Below are positions 36,827-45,800 of a DNA stretch of 64,000 nucleotides, piece by piece. How positions within the stretch are numbered: position 1 is the first letter of the stretch; each line of letters starts with the position of its first letter. Both the position numbers and the translations under genes were made by a program. Origin of the DNA: Corynebacterium sp. UBA2622 (GTDB taxonomy: Bacteria; Actinomycetota; Actinomycetes; Mycobacteriales; Mycobacteriaceae); NCBI RefSeq assembly GCF_002339505.1, contig NZ_DDJO01000009.1, positions 243,924-307,923 on the forward strand, written 5' to 3'. Under the pieces are notes generated by a model that worked only from the letters and a program-made list of their open reading frames with translations, did no database searches and was not told the DNA's origin.

Positions 36827-36832
36827 GCGGCC

Positions 36833-36838
36833 AATATA
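36833..36838 (-). promoter_or_regulatory. -10 hexamer of a leaderless DUF3046 transcript
   Basis: TATATT is followed by 6 nt and then the ATG, which puts the likely transcription start on the start codon. No Shine-Dalgarno sequence is present. Confidence 0.6.
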
Positions 36839-36887
36839 CGCGTCAACCCGCACCCGACGGGAAAGCACCGACCGGGTTGCGCGCCCC

Positions 36888-36908
36888 TGAACACCGTTCA
36901 AGTATGGT
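36888..36908 (+). promoter_or_regulatory. BioQ-like operator and -10 of bioYMN
   Basis: TGAAC-ACC-GTTCA (36888-36900) is a perfect palindrome and matches the C. glutamicum BioQ motif TGAAC-N3-GTTAC except for the last two bases. It sits directly before the -10 TATGGT (36903-36908), which is 7 nt before the bioY ATG. Bound repressor would exclude polymerase. Confidence 0.65.
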
Positions 36909-36915
36909 GTCCGCC

Positions 36916-37515
36916 ATGACTACAACCACCACTTCCCGCTCTGCGTCGACACGCACCGCGGACCTGGCGTACATCGCCGTCTTCGCGGCTCTCATCATCG
37001 TCCTCGGCTTCGTGGCCGTGCCCGTCGGGGTTGCGGGCGTGCCCATCCTCCTCCAGAACACGGCGGTAATCCTCGCCGCGCTCGTCCTCGGGCCCCGGCG
37101 CGGGTTCTACGCCACCGCCCTGTTCCTCATCATCGGCCTTTTTCTCCCCGTGCTCGCCGGCGGGCGAACGACCATCTTCGCGTTGGGCAGCCCGACGGTG
37201 GGCTACCTCCTCAGCTACCTGGTCGCGGCGCCCGTGGCGGGGCTGGTCGCCACCCGGGCCGTCGGCAAGCCCAGGGGCGGCAAGGCCGCGGTTTTCCTCC
37301 TCGCGGGCTACCTCGGGCTGGCTATCCAGTACCTCGGTGGCACCATCGGCATGATGGTCCGCACCCAGCTCGACACCGCCGGCGCGCTCAAGGCTCAGCT
37401 GCCGTTCATTCCAACCGACGCGATCGAGATGGCGGTGATGGTCGCCATCGCCGTCGGTGTCCACTCCGCCTTCCCCCAGCTTCTCCGCGGCGAAGCGACA
37501 AAGGGTGCGCGCTAG
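36916..37515 (+). CDS. bioY: Biotin ECF transporter S component BioY
   Basis: This 199-residue membrane protein is the biotin-binding subunit of the energy-coupling-factor importer. It has six predicted helices, with the conserved BioY segments VPVGVAGVPILLQNTAV (about 35-51) and FALGSPTVGYLLSY. The ATG at 36916 has no ribosome site, and a -10 lies 7 nt before it. bioM starts one base after its stop. The upstream BioQ-like site indicates repression in biotin sufficiency. Confidence 0.94.
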   Translation: MTTTTTSRSASTRTADLAYIAVFAALIIVLGFVAVPVGVAGVPILLQNTAVILAALVLGPRRGFYATALFLIIGLFLPVLAGGRTTIFALGSPTVGYLLSYLVAAPVAGLVATRAVGKPRGGKAAVFLLAGYLGLAIQYLGGTIGMMVRTQLDTAGALKAQLPFIPTDAIEMAVMVAIAVGVHSAFPQLLRGEATKGAR

Positions 37516-37516
37516 G

Positions 37517-38212
37517 GTGCCGGTCATCTCGTTTGAGGGCGCGGCCGTGTCCTACGACGGTGAGGAGGTCCTGCGCCCCGTCACCCTCGAGCTCAGCGAG
37601 CGCCGCATCGGCATCATCGGCTCCAACGGGTCCGGCAAGTCGACGCTCGTGCGCCTGATCAACGGCCTCATCGAACCCACGGCGGGGCGCATGCTTTACG
37701 ACGGCCTCGACCCCGCGTCGCAGGGAAAGTACGTGCGCCGGCGGGTTGGCTTCGTCTTCTCCGATGCCGAAACCCAGATCGTCATGCCCCTGGTGGCCGA
37801 CGATGTCGCCTTCTCCCTCCGCCGCTTCAGGCTGCCCCGCGCCGAGGTCCGGACCCGCGTGGAGACGATGCTCACCCGCTACGGCCTCGCGGACAAAGCC
37901 GACAACTCGCCGCACACCCTCTCGGGTGGTGAGAAGCAGCTCCTCGCGCTGGCAGCCGTGGCAGTCATCGAGCCGGACACGATCATCGCGGACGAGCCGA
38001 CAACGCTGCTCGACCTCCGCAACCGCCGACGCATCATCCGGGAGCTGGCGGCCCTCGACCAGCAGGTCATCGTGGTCACCCACGACCTCGACATGCTGCG
38101 CGGCTTCGACCGGGTGCTCTGCCTCGACAACGGCTCCCTCGTGTACGACGGCACCGCGGAGGGCGCGATCGAGCACTACCTCCGCCTCATGGACGGGGAG
38201 CCGGAACCGTGA
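37517..38212 (+). CDS. bioM: Biotin ECF transporter ATPase BioM
   Basis: This 231-residue ABC ATPase energises BioYN. The Walker A GSNGSGKS is at 35-42, the signature is LSGGEKQ, and the Walker B ends in DEPTTLLD. I chose GTG at 37517, one base after the bioY stop; another GTG at 37505 would overlap bioY. Its stop overlaps the bioN GTG (GTGA). Confidence 0.92.
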   Translation: MPVISFEGAAVSYDGEEVLRPVTLELSERRIGIIGSNGSGKSTLVRLINGLIEPTAGRMLYDGLDPASQGKYVRRRVGFVFSDAETQIVMPLVADDVAFSLRRFRLPRAEVRTRVETMLTRYGLADKADNSPHTLSGGEKQLLALAAVAVIEPDTIIADEPTTLLDLRNRRRIIRELAALDQQVIVVTHDLDMLRGFDRVLCLDNGSLVYDGTAEGAIEHYLRLMDGEPEP

Positions 38213-38823
38213 TCCGCGATGTCCCCCTCGGTCTCTACATTCCCGGTGCCACCCCCGTGCACCGGGCACCGCCGGCGCTGAAGTTGGTGGTGGTCCTCGT
38301 CTTCATCGCCGCGGTGACAATTCTCCCCCGCCAACCGTGGCACGCGGCCGTGGCTCTGGCGGTGGTCGTGGCGCTGTACCTGCTGGCTCGGGTGCCGGTG
38401 GGGGCGGCGGCACGGCAGTTCGCCCCGGTACTTCCGCTGATAGTCGTCCTCGGCCTCTACCTGTGGTGGCAGAACGGGGCGTCGCGGGCCCTCACCGCGT
38501 CCCTCGGGCTCGTGGCCACCCTGGCGGCGGCAAACCTCCTCACCCTCACCACTACCGTCGAGGAGCTGCTCGGGGCGCTGGAGCGCAGCATGGCCCCGCT
38601 CTCGCGCCTGGGCGTGCCCGTGGAGACCGTCAGCCTCGCCATTGCGCTGACCCTGCGCCTCATTCCACTCATGTTTGCCACTGTGGGTGAGGTTCTCGAT
38701 GCCCGCAAGGCCCGTGGCGCGGGTTTCTCCCTCGCGGCCTTCGGCACCCCGGTGGTCATCCGGTCGGTGAAGCGCGCGCAGTCGGTCGGCGAGGCCCTGA
38801 TGGCGCGCGGAGCCGGGGACTGA
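38209..38823 (+). CDS. bioN: Biotin ECF transporter T component BioN
   Basis: This 204-residue membrane protein couples the BioM ATPase to BioY. It starts with the CbiQ-like segment GLYIPGATPVHR and has about five helices. The coupling motif ARKARG follows the helix LRLIPLMFATVGEVLD. The GTG start at 38209 overlaps the bioM stop. A terminator lies between it and the convergent pspA. Confidence 0.92.
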   Translation: MIRDVPLGLYIPGATPVHRAPPALKLVVVLVFIAAVTILPRQPWHAAVALAVVVALYLLARVPVGAAARQFAPVLPLIVVLGLYLWWQNGASRALTASLGLVATLAAANLLTLTTTVEELLGALERSMAPLSRLGVPVETVSLAIALTLRLIPLMFATVGEVLDARKARGAGFSLAAFGTPVVIRSVKRAQSVGEALMARGAGD

Positions 38824-38841
38824 CTCCCCGCAGCGGGCATG

Positions 38842-38870
38842 AAAAAGCGCCCGGGTCCCCACCCGGGCGC
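38842..38870 (-). terminator. Rho-independent terminator of pspA
   Basis: A perfect 10-bp stem (GCGCCCGGGT and its complement) has a 4-nt loop and, read on the minus strand, is followed by five T. It may also block read-through from bioN. Confidence 0.8.
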
Positions 38871-38883
38871 CTCGGAATAACGG

Positions 38884-39732
38884 CTACTCGCCGCGCAGCT
38901 CGCGCATGCGCTGGGCGACGGCATCGTCGGAGACGGGCGCGCCCATCTGATCAGCGCTGACGCCCCCGTTGTTCGCCCCGCCCTTCTCGATGGCCGGCTT
39001 CTCCCCCGAGGACAGCTCGCCCGCCATCTCGGCGCGCATCTGCTCCAGGCGCCCGTGTCCGGCCATCTGGATGCTGGCCTGCTCCACCTCGGCCATGCGG
39101 CCCTGGATGGTGTTCTGGGCGAGCTCCGCCTGGCCGAGGGCGTTGGCGTAACGACGCTCAATCTTCTCCCGCACCTGGTCCAGGTTCGGCGAACCGGAGG
39201 TCAAGGCGTTCATCGACTGCATGGTCTCGGAGACCTTCTCCTGCATCTTCGCCTGCTCGAGCTGGGAGAGCAGCTTGGAGCGCTCCGCAACCTGCTGCTG
39301 AAGGTGCGCGGCGTTGCGCTCGACGGCCTGCTTCGCCTGGGCGGCCTGCTGCAGGGCCTGGTCGTGCATGCTCTTCGTGTCCTCGATGGACTGCTCGGCG
39401 GTGACGAGCTGGGCGGCGAAGGCCTCGGCGGCGTTCTCGTATTCCTGGGCCTTGGCGGTGTCCCCCTCGGCACGGGCCTTGTCGGACAGCTGGAGCGCCT
39501 GGCGGGTGTTCGCCTGAAGCTTCTCCACCTCCTCGAGGCGGCGGTTGAGCTGCATCTCCAGCTGGCGCTGGTTGCCGATCACCGCGGCGGCCTGCTGTGA
39601 CAGGGCCTGGTGCTGACGCTGGGCCTCGCTGATGGCCTGTTCGATCTGGATCTTCGGATCGGCGTTCTCCTCGATCTTGTTGTCGAAGAGCGCCATCAGG
39701 TAGTTCCAGAACTTGGAAAACGGGTTAGCCAT
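38884..39732 (-). CDS. pspA: PspA/IM30-family protein
   Basis: This 282-residue protein belongs to the ESCRT-III-like PspA family, which stabilises stressed membranes. It is almost entirely coiled coil (about 20-230), rich in Gln/Ala/Glu, after a short amphipathic N terminus (NPFSKFWNYLMALF). The C-terminal 45 residues are Gly/Asp rich and probably flexible. clgR lies 63 nt upstream on the same strand; PspA-ClgR linkage is common in actinobacteria and suggests an envelope-stress unit. Confidence 0.9.
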   Translation of the reverse strand: MANPFSKFWNYLMALFDNKIEENADPKIQIEQAISEAQRQHQALSQQAAAVIGNQRQLEMQLNRRLEEVEKLQANTRQALQLSDKARAEGDTAKAQEYENAAEAFAAQLVTAEQSIEDTKSMHDQALQQAAQAKQAVERNAAHLQQQVAERSKLLSQLEQAKMQEKVSETMQSMNALTSGSPNLDQVREKIERRYANALGQAELAQNTIQGRMAEVEQASIQMAGHGRLEQMRAEMAGELSSGEKPAIEKGGANNGGVSADQMGAPVSDDAVAQRMRELRGE

Positions 39733-39795
39733 TGTGGGGTGAGACCTTTCGTGAAGTGCTTTGGGCTGGTAACTGCCTGACCATCGTAGTAAATC

Positions 39796-40248
39796 TCAGG
39801 CTTCGGCGACGGAGGGTGCGGTCTGCTCCAGCTCGTCGGTGATGGAGTGGAGCGACAGGTTAGACACCGCATCGAAGAGCACCTCCGCCACCGTCGTGTC
39901 CAGCGCCTCGCAGATGGACTGCAGCAGCTCGGAGGAGACCTCCTTGCGGCCGCGCTCCAGCTCGGAGAGGTACCCGGAGGACACCCGCGCCTGGGAGGCG
40001 AGGTTGCGCAGGGTGACACCCTTGTCCGCACGGTAGGCGCGCAGTGACATGCCGAGTGCTTCCCGCAGCAGCGGTTCGCGGCGGGAGTCGTGCTCCGCAC
40101 CGTGGCACCCCACTCCGGGGCCCGGCGCGCCGTGGCGCGGAGGATGGGGCGCATCCAGCGTGCGGACGTGGCCCGCCACCCGCTCGCGCAGGTGCGGATG
40201 TGCGACCGAAGCGGTGGGGTTGTCGAGGAGAAGAGTTGTCGTTGCCAT
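39796..40248 (-). CDS. clgR: Transcriptional regulator ClgR with N-terminal insertion
   Basis: This 150-residue XRE-type activator of clp protease genes has an HTH (GVTLRNLASQARVSSGYLSE, about 77-96) and the conserved ERGRKEVSSELL segment. Corynebacterial ClgR is usually about 107 residues. Here, residues 14-54 are an additional His/Pro/Gly/Arg-rich stretch between the MATTTLLLDN start and the REPLLREALG core. The frame is intact. The ATG lies 10 nt after the GTT of a SigH-type promoter inside the end of cinA. ClgR itself is a known Clp substrate, so control is also post-translational. Confidence 0.88.
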   Translation of the reverse strand: MATTTLLLDNPTASVAHPHLRERVAGHVRTLDAPHPPRHGAPGPGVGCHGAEHDSRREPLLREALGMSLRAYRADKGVTLRNLASQARVSSGYLSELERGRKEVSSELLQSICEALDTTVAEVLFDAVSNLSLHSITDELEQTAPSVAEA

Positions 40249-40256
40249 CACGTAGC

Positions 40257-40823
40257 TCAACGATCCCGCGCCGGTTTTTGTTCCCGCACGCCGGTCAGCG
40301 CCCCCGACAGGGCGGCCGCGACGGCGGAGTGGCGGATCTGCGCCCGATCGCCGGCCAGCACGCGCACGGGTTCGGCCGCACCGTGAAGCACCGCGAAGCG
40401 GCCCAGGGCGGGTTCCACGAGCTCGGCGGCGGGCGAGGAAGCCGTCCACAACGGCCCGGCCAAGCCGACCCACACCTCCCCCACCTGGTGGCCGTCCTGG
40501 GGTGTCGGGCCGGCTACGCCCGTGATGGCGACGGCCCAGTCCGCGCCGCACGCCCTGCGCGCGCCGCGGGCCATCTCCCTCGCCGTCACGGGGGATACGG
40601 GCCCGTGCTGATCCAGCACCGCCTCCGGGACGTGCGCAAGGGAGGCCTTGAGCTCGGTGGCGTAGGTGATCAAACCCCCGCGCAGGACATCGGAGGCCCC
40701 GGGAATGTCGGCGAGGGTGGCGGAGGCCAGGCCGGCGGTGAGGGATTCGCAGAAGCAGATGGTCTGGTCTTGCTGGCGGAGGGCGTCGATAAGCGCGCGC
40801 GCGAGCTCGTGCGTGTCAGGCAT
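40257..40823 (-). CDS. cinA: CinA C-terminal-domain (PncC-type) protein
   Basis: This 188-residue protein consists only of the CinA C-terminal domain, which in PncC deamidates nicotinamide mononucleotide for NAD recycling. The conserved segments are CESLTAGLASATLADIPGAS (about 25-44), then VSPVTAREMA and ITGVAGP. The N-terminal molybdopterin-like domain is absent, as is usual in actinobacteria. The ATG at 40823 overlaps pgsA by 8 nt. Its 3-prime end contains the clgR promoter. Confidence 0.88.
   Translation of the reverse strand: MPDTHELARALIDALRQQDQTICFCESLTAGLASATLADIPGASDVLRGGLITYATELKASLAHVPEAVLDQHGPVSPVTAREMARGARRACGADWAVAITGVAGPTPQDGHQVGEVWVGLAGPLWTASSPAAELVEPALGRFAVLHGAAEPVRVLAGDRAQIRHSAVAAALSGALTGVREQKPARDR
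40259..40285 (-). promoter_or_regulatory. ECF (SigH-type) promoter of clgR
   Basis: On the minus strand GGGAAC (40285-40280) is followed by exactly 18 nt and GTTGAG (40261-40256). The clgR ATG is 10 nt beyond the GTT. clgR is a SigH target in C. glutamicum, supporting the call. The element lies in the last codons of cinA. Confidence 0.75.
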
Positions 40824-41379
40824 TGGCCTTCCTTGCGTCGAGGAGGTACTGGATTCCGGTGACCACGGTGACGGCGGCGGCGAGGATCATGACGACAAGC
40901 GACGGCACGTCCATCCATGAGGGAAGCGGGCAGAGGTAGAGCGCGACGCCGAGGGCCTGAAGGACGGTCTTGAGCTTCCCGCCCCTCGACGCCGGGACCA
41001 CCCTGCCCCGGCGAAGCATCCACATGCGCCAGACGGTGATGCCGAGCTCGCGGACAACGATGACCACGGTGATCCACACCGGGAGGGTGGAAGCGATGTT
41101 CAGCGTGATCAGCGCCGTGATCATGAGCGCCTTGTCGGCGATGGGGTCGGCAATCTTGCCGAAGTCGGTAACCAGCCCCCGCGCCCGGGCGATGTCGCCG
41201 TCAAGTTTGTCCGTGACCATCAGGACCGCGAACAGGCCGAAGGCCCACCACCACTGCTGCGCCAGCACGAGCCACGCCAGGACGGGCACGAAGAGGATGC
41301 GCAGCGAGGTCAGAACGTTCGGGAGGTTCCAGTTCGACGGTTTTGCCGCGGGTGTCGCTGCCGGTGTCGGTGTACTCAC
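40816..41379 (-). CDS. pgsA: CDP-alcohol phosphatidyltransferase (phosphatidylglycerophosphate synthase)
   Basis: This 187-residue membrane enzyme makes phosphatidylglycerophosphate from CDP-diacylglycerol and glycerol-3-phosphate. The full signature D-x2-DG-x2-AR-x8-G-x3-D-x3-D is at 57-82 (Asp57, Asp60, Asp78, Asp82), with about six helices. I chose GTG at 41379 because TACTGT lies exactly 7 nt before it (leaderless); an ATG at 41397 would add six residues but contains that -10. The stop overlaps cinA. Confidence 0.9.
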   Translation of the reverse strand: MSTPTPAATPAAKPSNWNLPNVLTSLRILFVPVLAWLVLAQQWWWAFGLFAVLMVTDKLDGDIARARGLVTDFGKIADPIADKALMITALITLNIASTLPVWITVVIVVRELGITVWRMWMLRRGRVVPASRGGKLKTVLQALGVALYLCPLPSWMDVPSLVVMILAAAVTVVTGIQYLLDARKANA

Positions 41380-41427
41380 CTTTCCTACAGTACCCATCCG
41401 CGGGCCACCCGAGACCCCTGCGCCGTA

Positions 41428-42612
41428 TTAGGCGCGCGGGCCGTCCGGCTCCCCGCGCGAGACCGTGAGGCGGTCCACGGAGTCGGATCCGTCGGCGGTG
41501 TGGTCGCCCTTCCCGGAGGTCGCCGGGTCGTCGATCCACTCGATATGCCGGCCCTTGTTGTCCACCTTGCGGCGGTTGCCGTGGTCGTCGTAGTCGATGT
41601 GCCACTGCGGCCCGCCGGTCTCGCGGCGCCCGGCGGCGATGTCGATGCGGTCCTTGATCAGAGAGGCGATCACCGTCAGGGCCAGCACCCCCACGATCAC
41701 GCCGAGGGAGAGAATCGTGCCCACCTCCGGCACCGCGACGTGCCCACCCCCGTTGACGAAGGGCAGCTTGTTCTCGTGCAGCGCATGCAGCAGAAGCTTC
41801 ACGCCGATGAAGCCGAGGATCACACCCAGGCCGTAGGGGAGGTAAACGATCCGATCCAGAAGGCCCGAGAGCAGGAAGAACATCTGGCGCAGGCCCATGA
41901 GCGCGAAGGCGTTCGCCGTGAAGACGATGAAGGCCTCGGAGGTGATGCCGTAGATCGCAGGGATGGAGTCGAAGGCGAACATCACGTCGATGAAACCGAT
42001 CGCCAACAGTGCCACCAGCAACGGCGTGGCCGCGCGCCTGCCGCCCCGCGTGCGTGAGACGAGCCGGTCACCGTGGTAGGACGCTGTCACGGGAACGACC
42101 TTGCGCAGGGCCTTAACGATGGCCATGTCGTTCGGGTCCGACTCCGGCTGATCCGTCGCCTCGTCCCAGACGAGCTTCACCGCGGTGTAGATGAGGAAGG
42201 CCGCGAAGAGGTAGAACACGTCCGACCACGCCTGGATCAGGGCGGCCCCGAGGAGGATGAACACCAGGCGGCAGAGCAGCGCGATGATGATGCCCAGCAG
42301 AAGCACCTTCTGCTGGTACTTCCTCGGGATCTTGAACGAGCCCATGATGAGCGCGAACACGAACAGGTTGTCCACCGACAGGGCCAGCTCCGTGATGTAG
42401 CCGGTGAAGTACTGCACCCCGTGCTCGCCGTCCCACAGCCACCAGATCACCCCGCCACACGCGGCGGACATGGCCATGTAGAAGACCGTCCAGAAGCCGG
42501 CTTCCTTGAGCGTGGGCTCGTGGGCCTGGCGGACGTGGGTGGAGAAGTCGAAGATGAAGAAGGCGAGGACGACGGCTCCGGTTGCGAGCCAGATCCACAC
42601 GGGAACATCCAT
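41428..42612 (-). CDS. TerC-family integral membrane protein (probable Mn2+ exporter)
   Basis: This 394-residue protein has about nine membrane helices. It carries the TerC hallmarks ELALSVDNLFVFALIM (about 76-91) and IDVMFAFDSIPAIYGIT (about 209-225), each with an intramembrane Asp. A 70-residue hydrophilic C-terminal tail is cytoplasmic. TerC proteins linked to the yybP-ykoY riboswitch export or handle manganese, and that riboswitch is present upstream. The ATG at 42612 is 10 nt after GGAGGT, which the riboswitch can sequester. Confidence 0.9.
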   Translation of the reverse strand: MDVPVWIWLATGAVVLAFFIFDFSTHVRQAHEPTLKEAGFWTVFYMAMSAACGGVIWWLWDGEHGVQYFTGYITELALSVDNLFVFALIMGSFKIPRKYQQKVLLLGIIIALLCRLVFILLGAALIQAWSDVFYLFAAFLIYTAVKLVWDEATDQPESDPNDMAIVKALRKVVPVTASYHGDRLVSRTRGGRRAATPLLVALLAIGFIDVMFAFDSIPAIYGITSEAFIVFTANAFALMGLRQMFFLLSGLLDRIVYLPYGLGVILGFIGVKLLLHALHENKLPFVNGGGHVAVPEVGTILSLGVIVGVLALTVIASLIKDRIDIAAGRRETGGPQWHIDYDDHGNRRKVDNKGRHIEWIDDPATSGKGDHTADGSDSVDRLTVSRGEPDGPRA

Positions 42613-42622
42613 GATGGGTTTT

Positions 42623-42757
42623 ACCTCCGGTCAAAGGGGATATGAACATGACCGGAGGTCTCCCCCACCTCCCTGCCGGGAGGCCGCCCGGACCGGGTCG
42701 CTCACGCGCATCCGTGCTGACGATCCAGGGCGTTGACGGGGTACTCCCCTCCAATTC
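42623..42757 (-). ncRNA. yybP-ykoY manganese riboswitch of terC
   Basis: The transcript opens with GGAGG followed by GGAGUA, the hallmark of the yybP-ykoY aptamer. The closing P1 strand CCTCC comes after GAGA about 90 nt later. A central GATCGTCAGCACGG segment fits the actinobacterial form. Downstream, ACCTCCGGTCA (42659-42649) is a perfect complement of TGACCGGAGGT (42633-42623), which holds the terC ribosome site. P1 and the RBS therefore compete for the same CCTCC: ligand-formed P1 would free the RBS. A -10, TAGGCT, is at 42770-42765. Confidence 0.8.
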
Positions 42758-42824
42758 CTGTGCCAGCCTACAGCACCGCCGCCCGGGGACGGAACCCTGC
42801 GGGCGGTGGCGGGTGGTGATCCCC

Positions 42825-45800
42825 CTAGAACGCCCCGCCGGTCGGGTTGTAGGAGGCCTTGACCACGCGCGCGTCCCCCGTCTCCGCGCCGGAGTCCCCC
42901 GGGGCGCCACCGAGGTCGTCGTCAAGCGCGTCCTTGGGTGCCTCCGCGGGGTCAGCGCCCTTGATCATCCACACGATGGTTTCGAGCTCGTCCGGCTTGA
43001 CCAGCACCTCGCGGGCCTTCGAGCCCTCGGAGGGGCCGACAACACCGCGCGACTCCATGAGGTCCATGAGGCGGCCCGCCTTGGCGAAGCCGATGCGCAG
43101 CTTGCGCTGCAGCATTGAGGTGGATCCGAGCTGTGAGGTGACCACGAGCTCGACGGCCTCAAGGAGGTCGTCCATGTCCTTGCCGATGTCGTCGTCGATG
43201 ACCTTGGACTCGGCGGCCTTGTCCTCGGTGACACCCTCGATGTAATCCGGCTCGTCCTGCGACTTCGCCGCTTCCACGACGGCCTGGATCTCCTCGTCGG
43301 TGACGAAGGCGCCCTGGAGGCGCTGCGGCTTGCCCGCCCCCTGAGGGATAAACAGGCCGTCGCCCATGCCGATCAGCTTCTCCGCACCAGCCTGGTCGAG
43401 GATGACGCGGGAGTCCGTGAGGGAGGACGTTGCGAAGGCGAGACGCGAGGGCACGTTCGTCTTGATCAGGCCCGTGACCACGTCCACGGACGGGCGCTGG
43501 GTGGCGAGCACGAGGTGGATGCCGGCCGCACGCGCCTTCTGCGTGATGCGCACGATCGACTCCTCAATCTCCTTCGGCGCCGTCATCATCAGGTCGGCGA
43601 GCTCGTCGACCACGCAGACGATGAACGGGTACGGGCGCATCTCGCGCTCGGAGCCGGGGGGTGCCTGAAGCTCGCCGGAGCGCACCTTCCGGTTGAAGTC
43701 CTTGATGTGGCGCACGCGCGCGGAGCGCATGTCCATGTAGCGCTGCTCCATCTCCTCCACCAGCCATTGCAGGGCGGCGGTCGCCTTCTTCGGCTGGGTG
43801 ATGATCGGCGTGATTAGGTGCGGAATGCCCTCGTAGGGGGTGAGCTCCACCATCTTCGGGTCGATGAGGATGAGGCGCACCTCCTGCGGTGTCGCGCGGG
43901 TGAGCAGCGAGACGAGCAGGGAGTTGACGAAGGCCGACTTACCGGAGCCGGTGGAACCCGCGACGAGGAGGTGAGGCATCTTCTGCACGCTGGAGGCGAT
44001 GAAGTCACCCTCGATGTCCTTGCCCAGGCCGATGAGCATCGGGTCGTGGTCCGCGGCGACCTTGGGAGCGTCCAGGACGTCGCGCAGGCGCACCATCTCG
44101 CGGTCCATATTGGGCACCTCGATACCCACGGCGGACTTGCCGGGGATCGGGGTGAGCAGGCGGACGTTGTCCGTCGCCGCGGCATAGGCGAGGTTGGACT
44201 GGAGGTTGGTGATCTTGGAGACCTTCACGCCGGGGCCGAGCTCGACCTCGTAGCGCGTCACTGTCGGCCCGCGCGAGAAACCTGTCACCTGGGCGTTGAC
44301 CTTGAACTCCTCGAAGACGTCGGTGATCGCCTCGATCATGCGGTCGTTGGCCTCGGTGCGCGTCTTCGGGGCGGTCCCGGCGACCAGAAGGTCGGTGGAC
44401 GGCACCTGGTAATTCGACTCCTCATCCACGCGGCGGGCGGGGGCGGGTGCCGGCGCGGCCGTCTCCAGCTCCGACTTCGGCGTCGACGCCGGGATGGCCG
44501 CCGCGTCGATTCCGCTGCGCGCGACGATCGCGTCCCGCATCGACTTCCGGGACTGGCTCACCGCGTCCGCACGCGCTTCACGACGCCCGGAGGGGCGCTC
44601 CAGGACGCGTGTTCCCGTGTCCTCCGGGTCGGTGCCGGGCTCGGGGTCGGAGCCAGCTTGGTGCCCGGCGTGGTATTCCGAATCGTCCTCGCTGGCTCTT
44701 TCCGCCTCCCGGGCGGCGGTGACAACGGCGGTGCTGCCCCCGTCGGATGTGTCGCCACCGTGGTCCCCCGGGCGTTCCGGCGCACCCGTGTCGGTTCCCT
44801 CGTCCGCCTCGGCGGCGTAGTCGAAGAGGCTGCTGCCCCTCCCCCGGCCCCGGTCGAGAACCCGGGTGCCTTCTTCGGTGCCCTCATCGGCGGGGTAGTT
44901 GTCCATCGGAGTGCGGCGCTGCGGGTGCTCGGTCCGGCGCTCCAGCCCGCGGTGGCGCGGACGGGGGGCGGGCGCGATTCGAGAGCCCGGCGCCCGGCGC
45001 TCACGGGGAACGACGGTGGTCGCGGCGTCGCCGTCCAAACCGCCGTAGAGGTCGTCGGTGAGGTTGTCGGCGCGCCGCCGCGCCCCGCCGGTGGCGCCCC
45101 CCTCGGCATCGAAGTCATCGTCCGCGTCCGGGTCGGGGGTGTCACGCGATTCGAGCATCGTCGTGACGGTTGCCTTCAGGTAGTCGTACGCCTCGCGGAC
45201 CGTGATGCCCGTTGTCTTTAGTGCACCGTAGACGATGATCAGGGCGAGCAACGGCACCGCGACGTAGGAAGAGAACCCGGCCGCGAGACTCCCGCCCAGG
45301 AGCGCACCGATGGCTCCGCCAGCGGTCTTGCGCGACACCCAGTCGGCGGGGTTGCCCGCCAGCACGTGCACGAGACCGAGCATGGCGACCACAATGATGC
45401 CGATGCCCAGGGAAACCCGGGCCCGCACGGCGGGATCGTGGCGCACATCGAGCATAAGCGCGACCGCCGCCGCCACGAGGGCGACGGGGAGGATGAGCGC
45501 ACCCGCCCCAATGAGCCAGTGCGCGCCCTCCGCGATGACCCGCCCGATCGGACCGGCGATGTTCAACCAGACGGAGGCGCCGATTACCGCGGCCAAACCG
45601 ATGATCAGCAGGCCCCAGAGGTCTGCGCGGGCATCCGGCCCATTCTGACCCCCGTCCCGCGCGGCGCGGCGGAAGCGGAACGGCCCCGCCGAACCCCCGG
45701 TGTCACGCTCATCTTTTTCGTGTCTCGTTGCCCTGTCCCTCCTACGGCCTTCCGGGCCGGCCGCGTCACCCTCATCGTCGAAATCCTCGAAGAAGTCATC

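Noticed and set aside
42905..42935. A further copy of the GTCGTCAAGCG repeat inside ftsK
   Set aside because: Only the core 12-13 bases match, and they are explained by Asp/Leu codons of the FtsK reading frame.
43818..45221. A 467-codon open frame antisense to ftsK
   Set aside because: No recognisable motif; FtsK on the other strand has Walker motifs and membrane helices.
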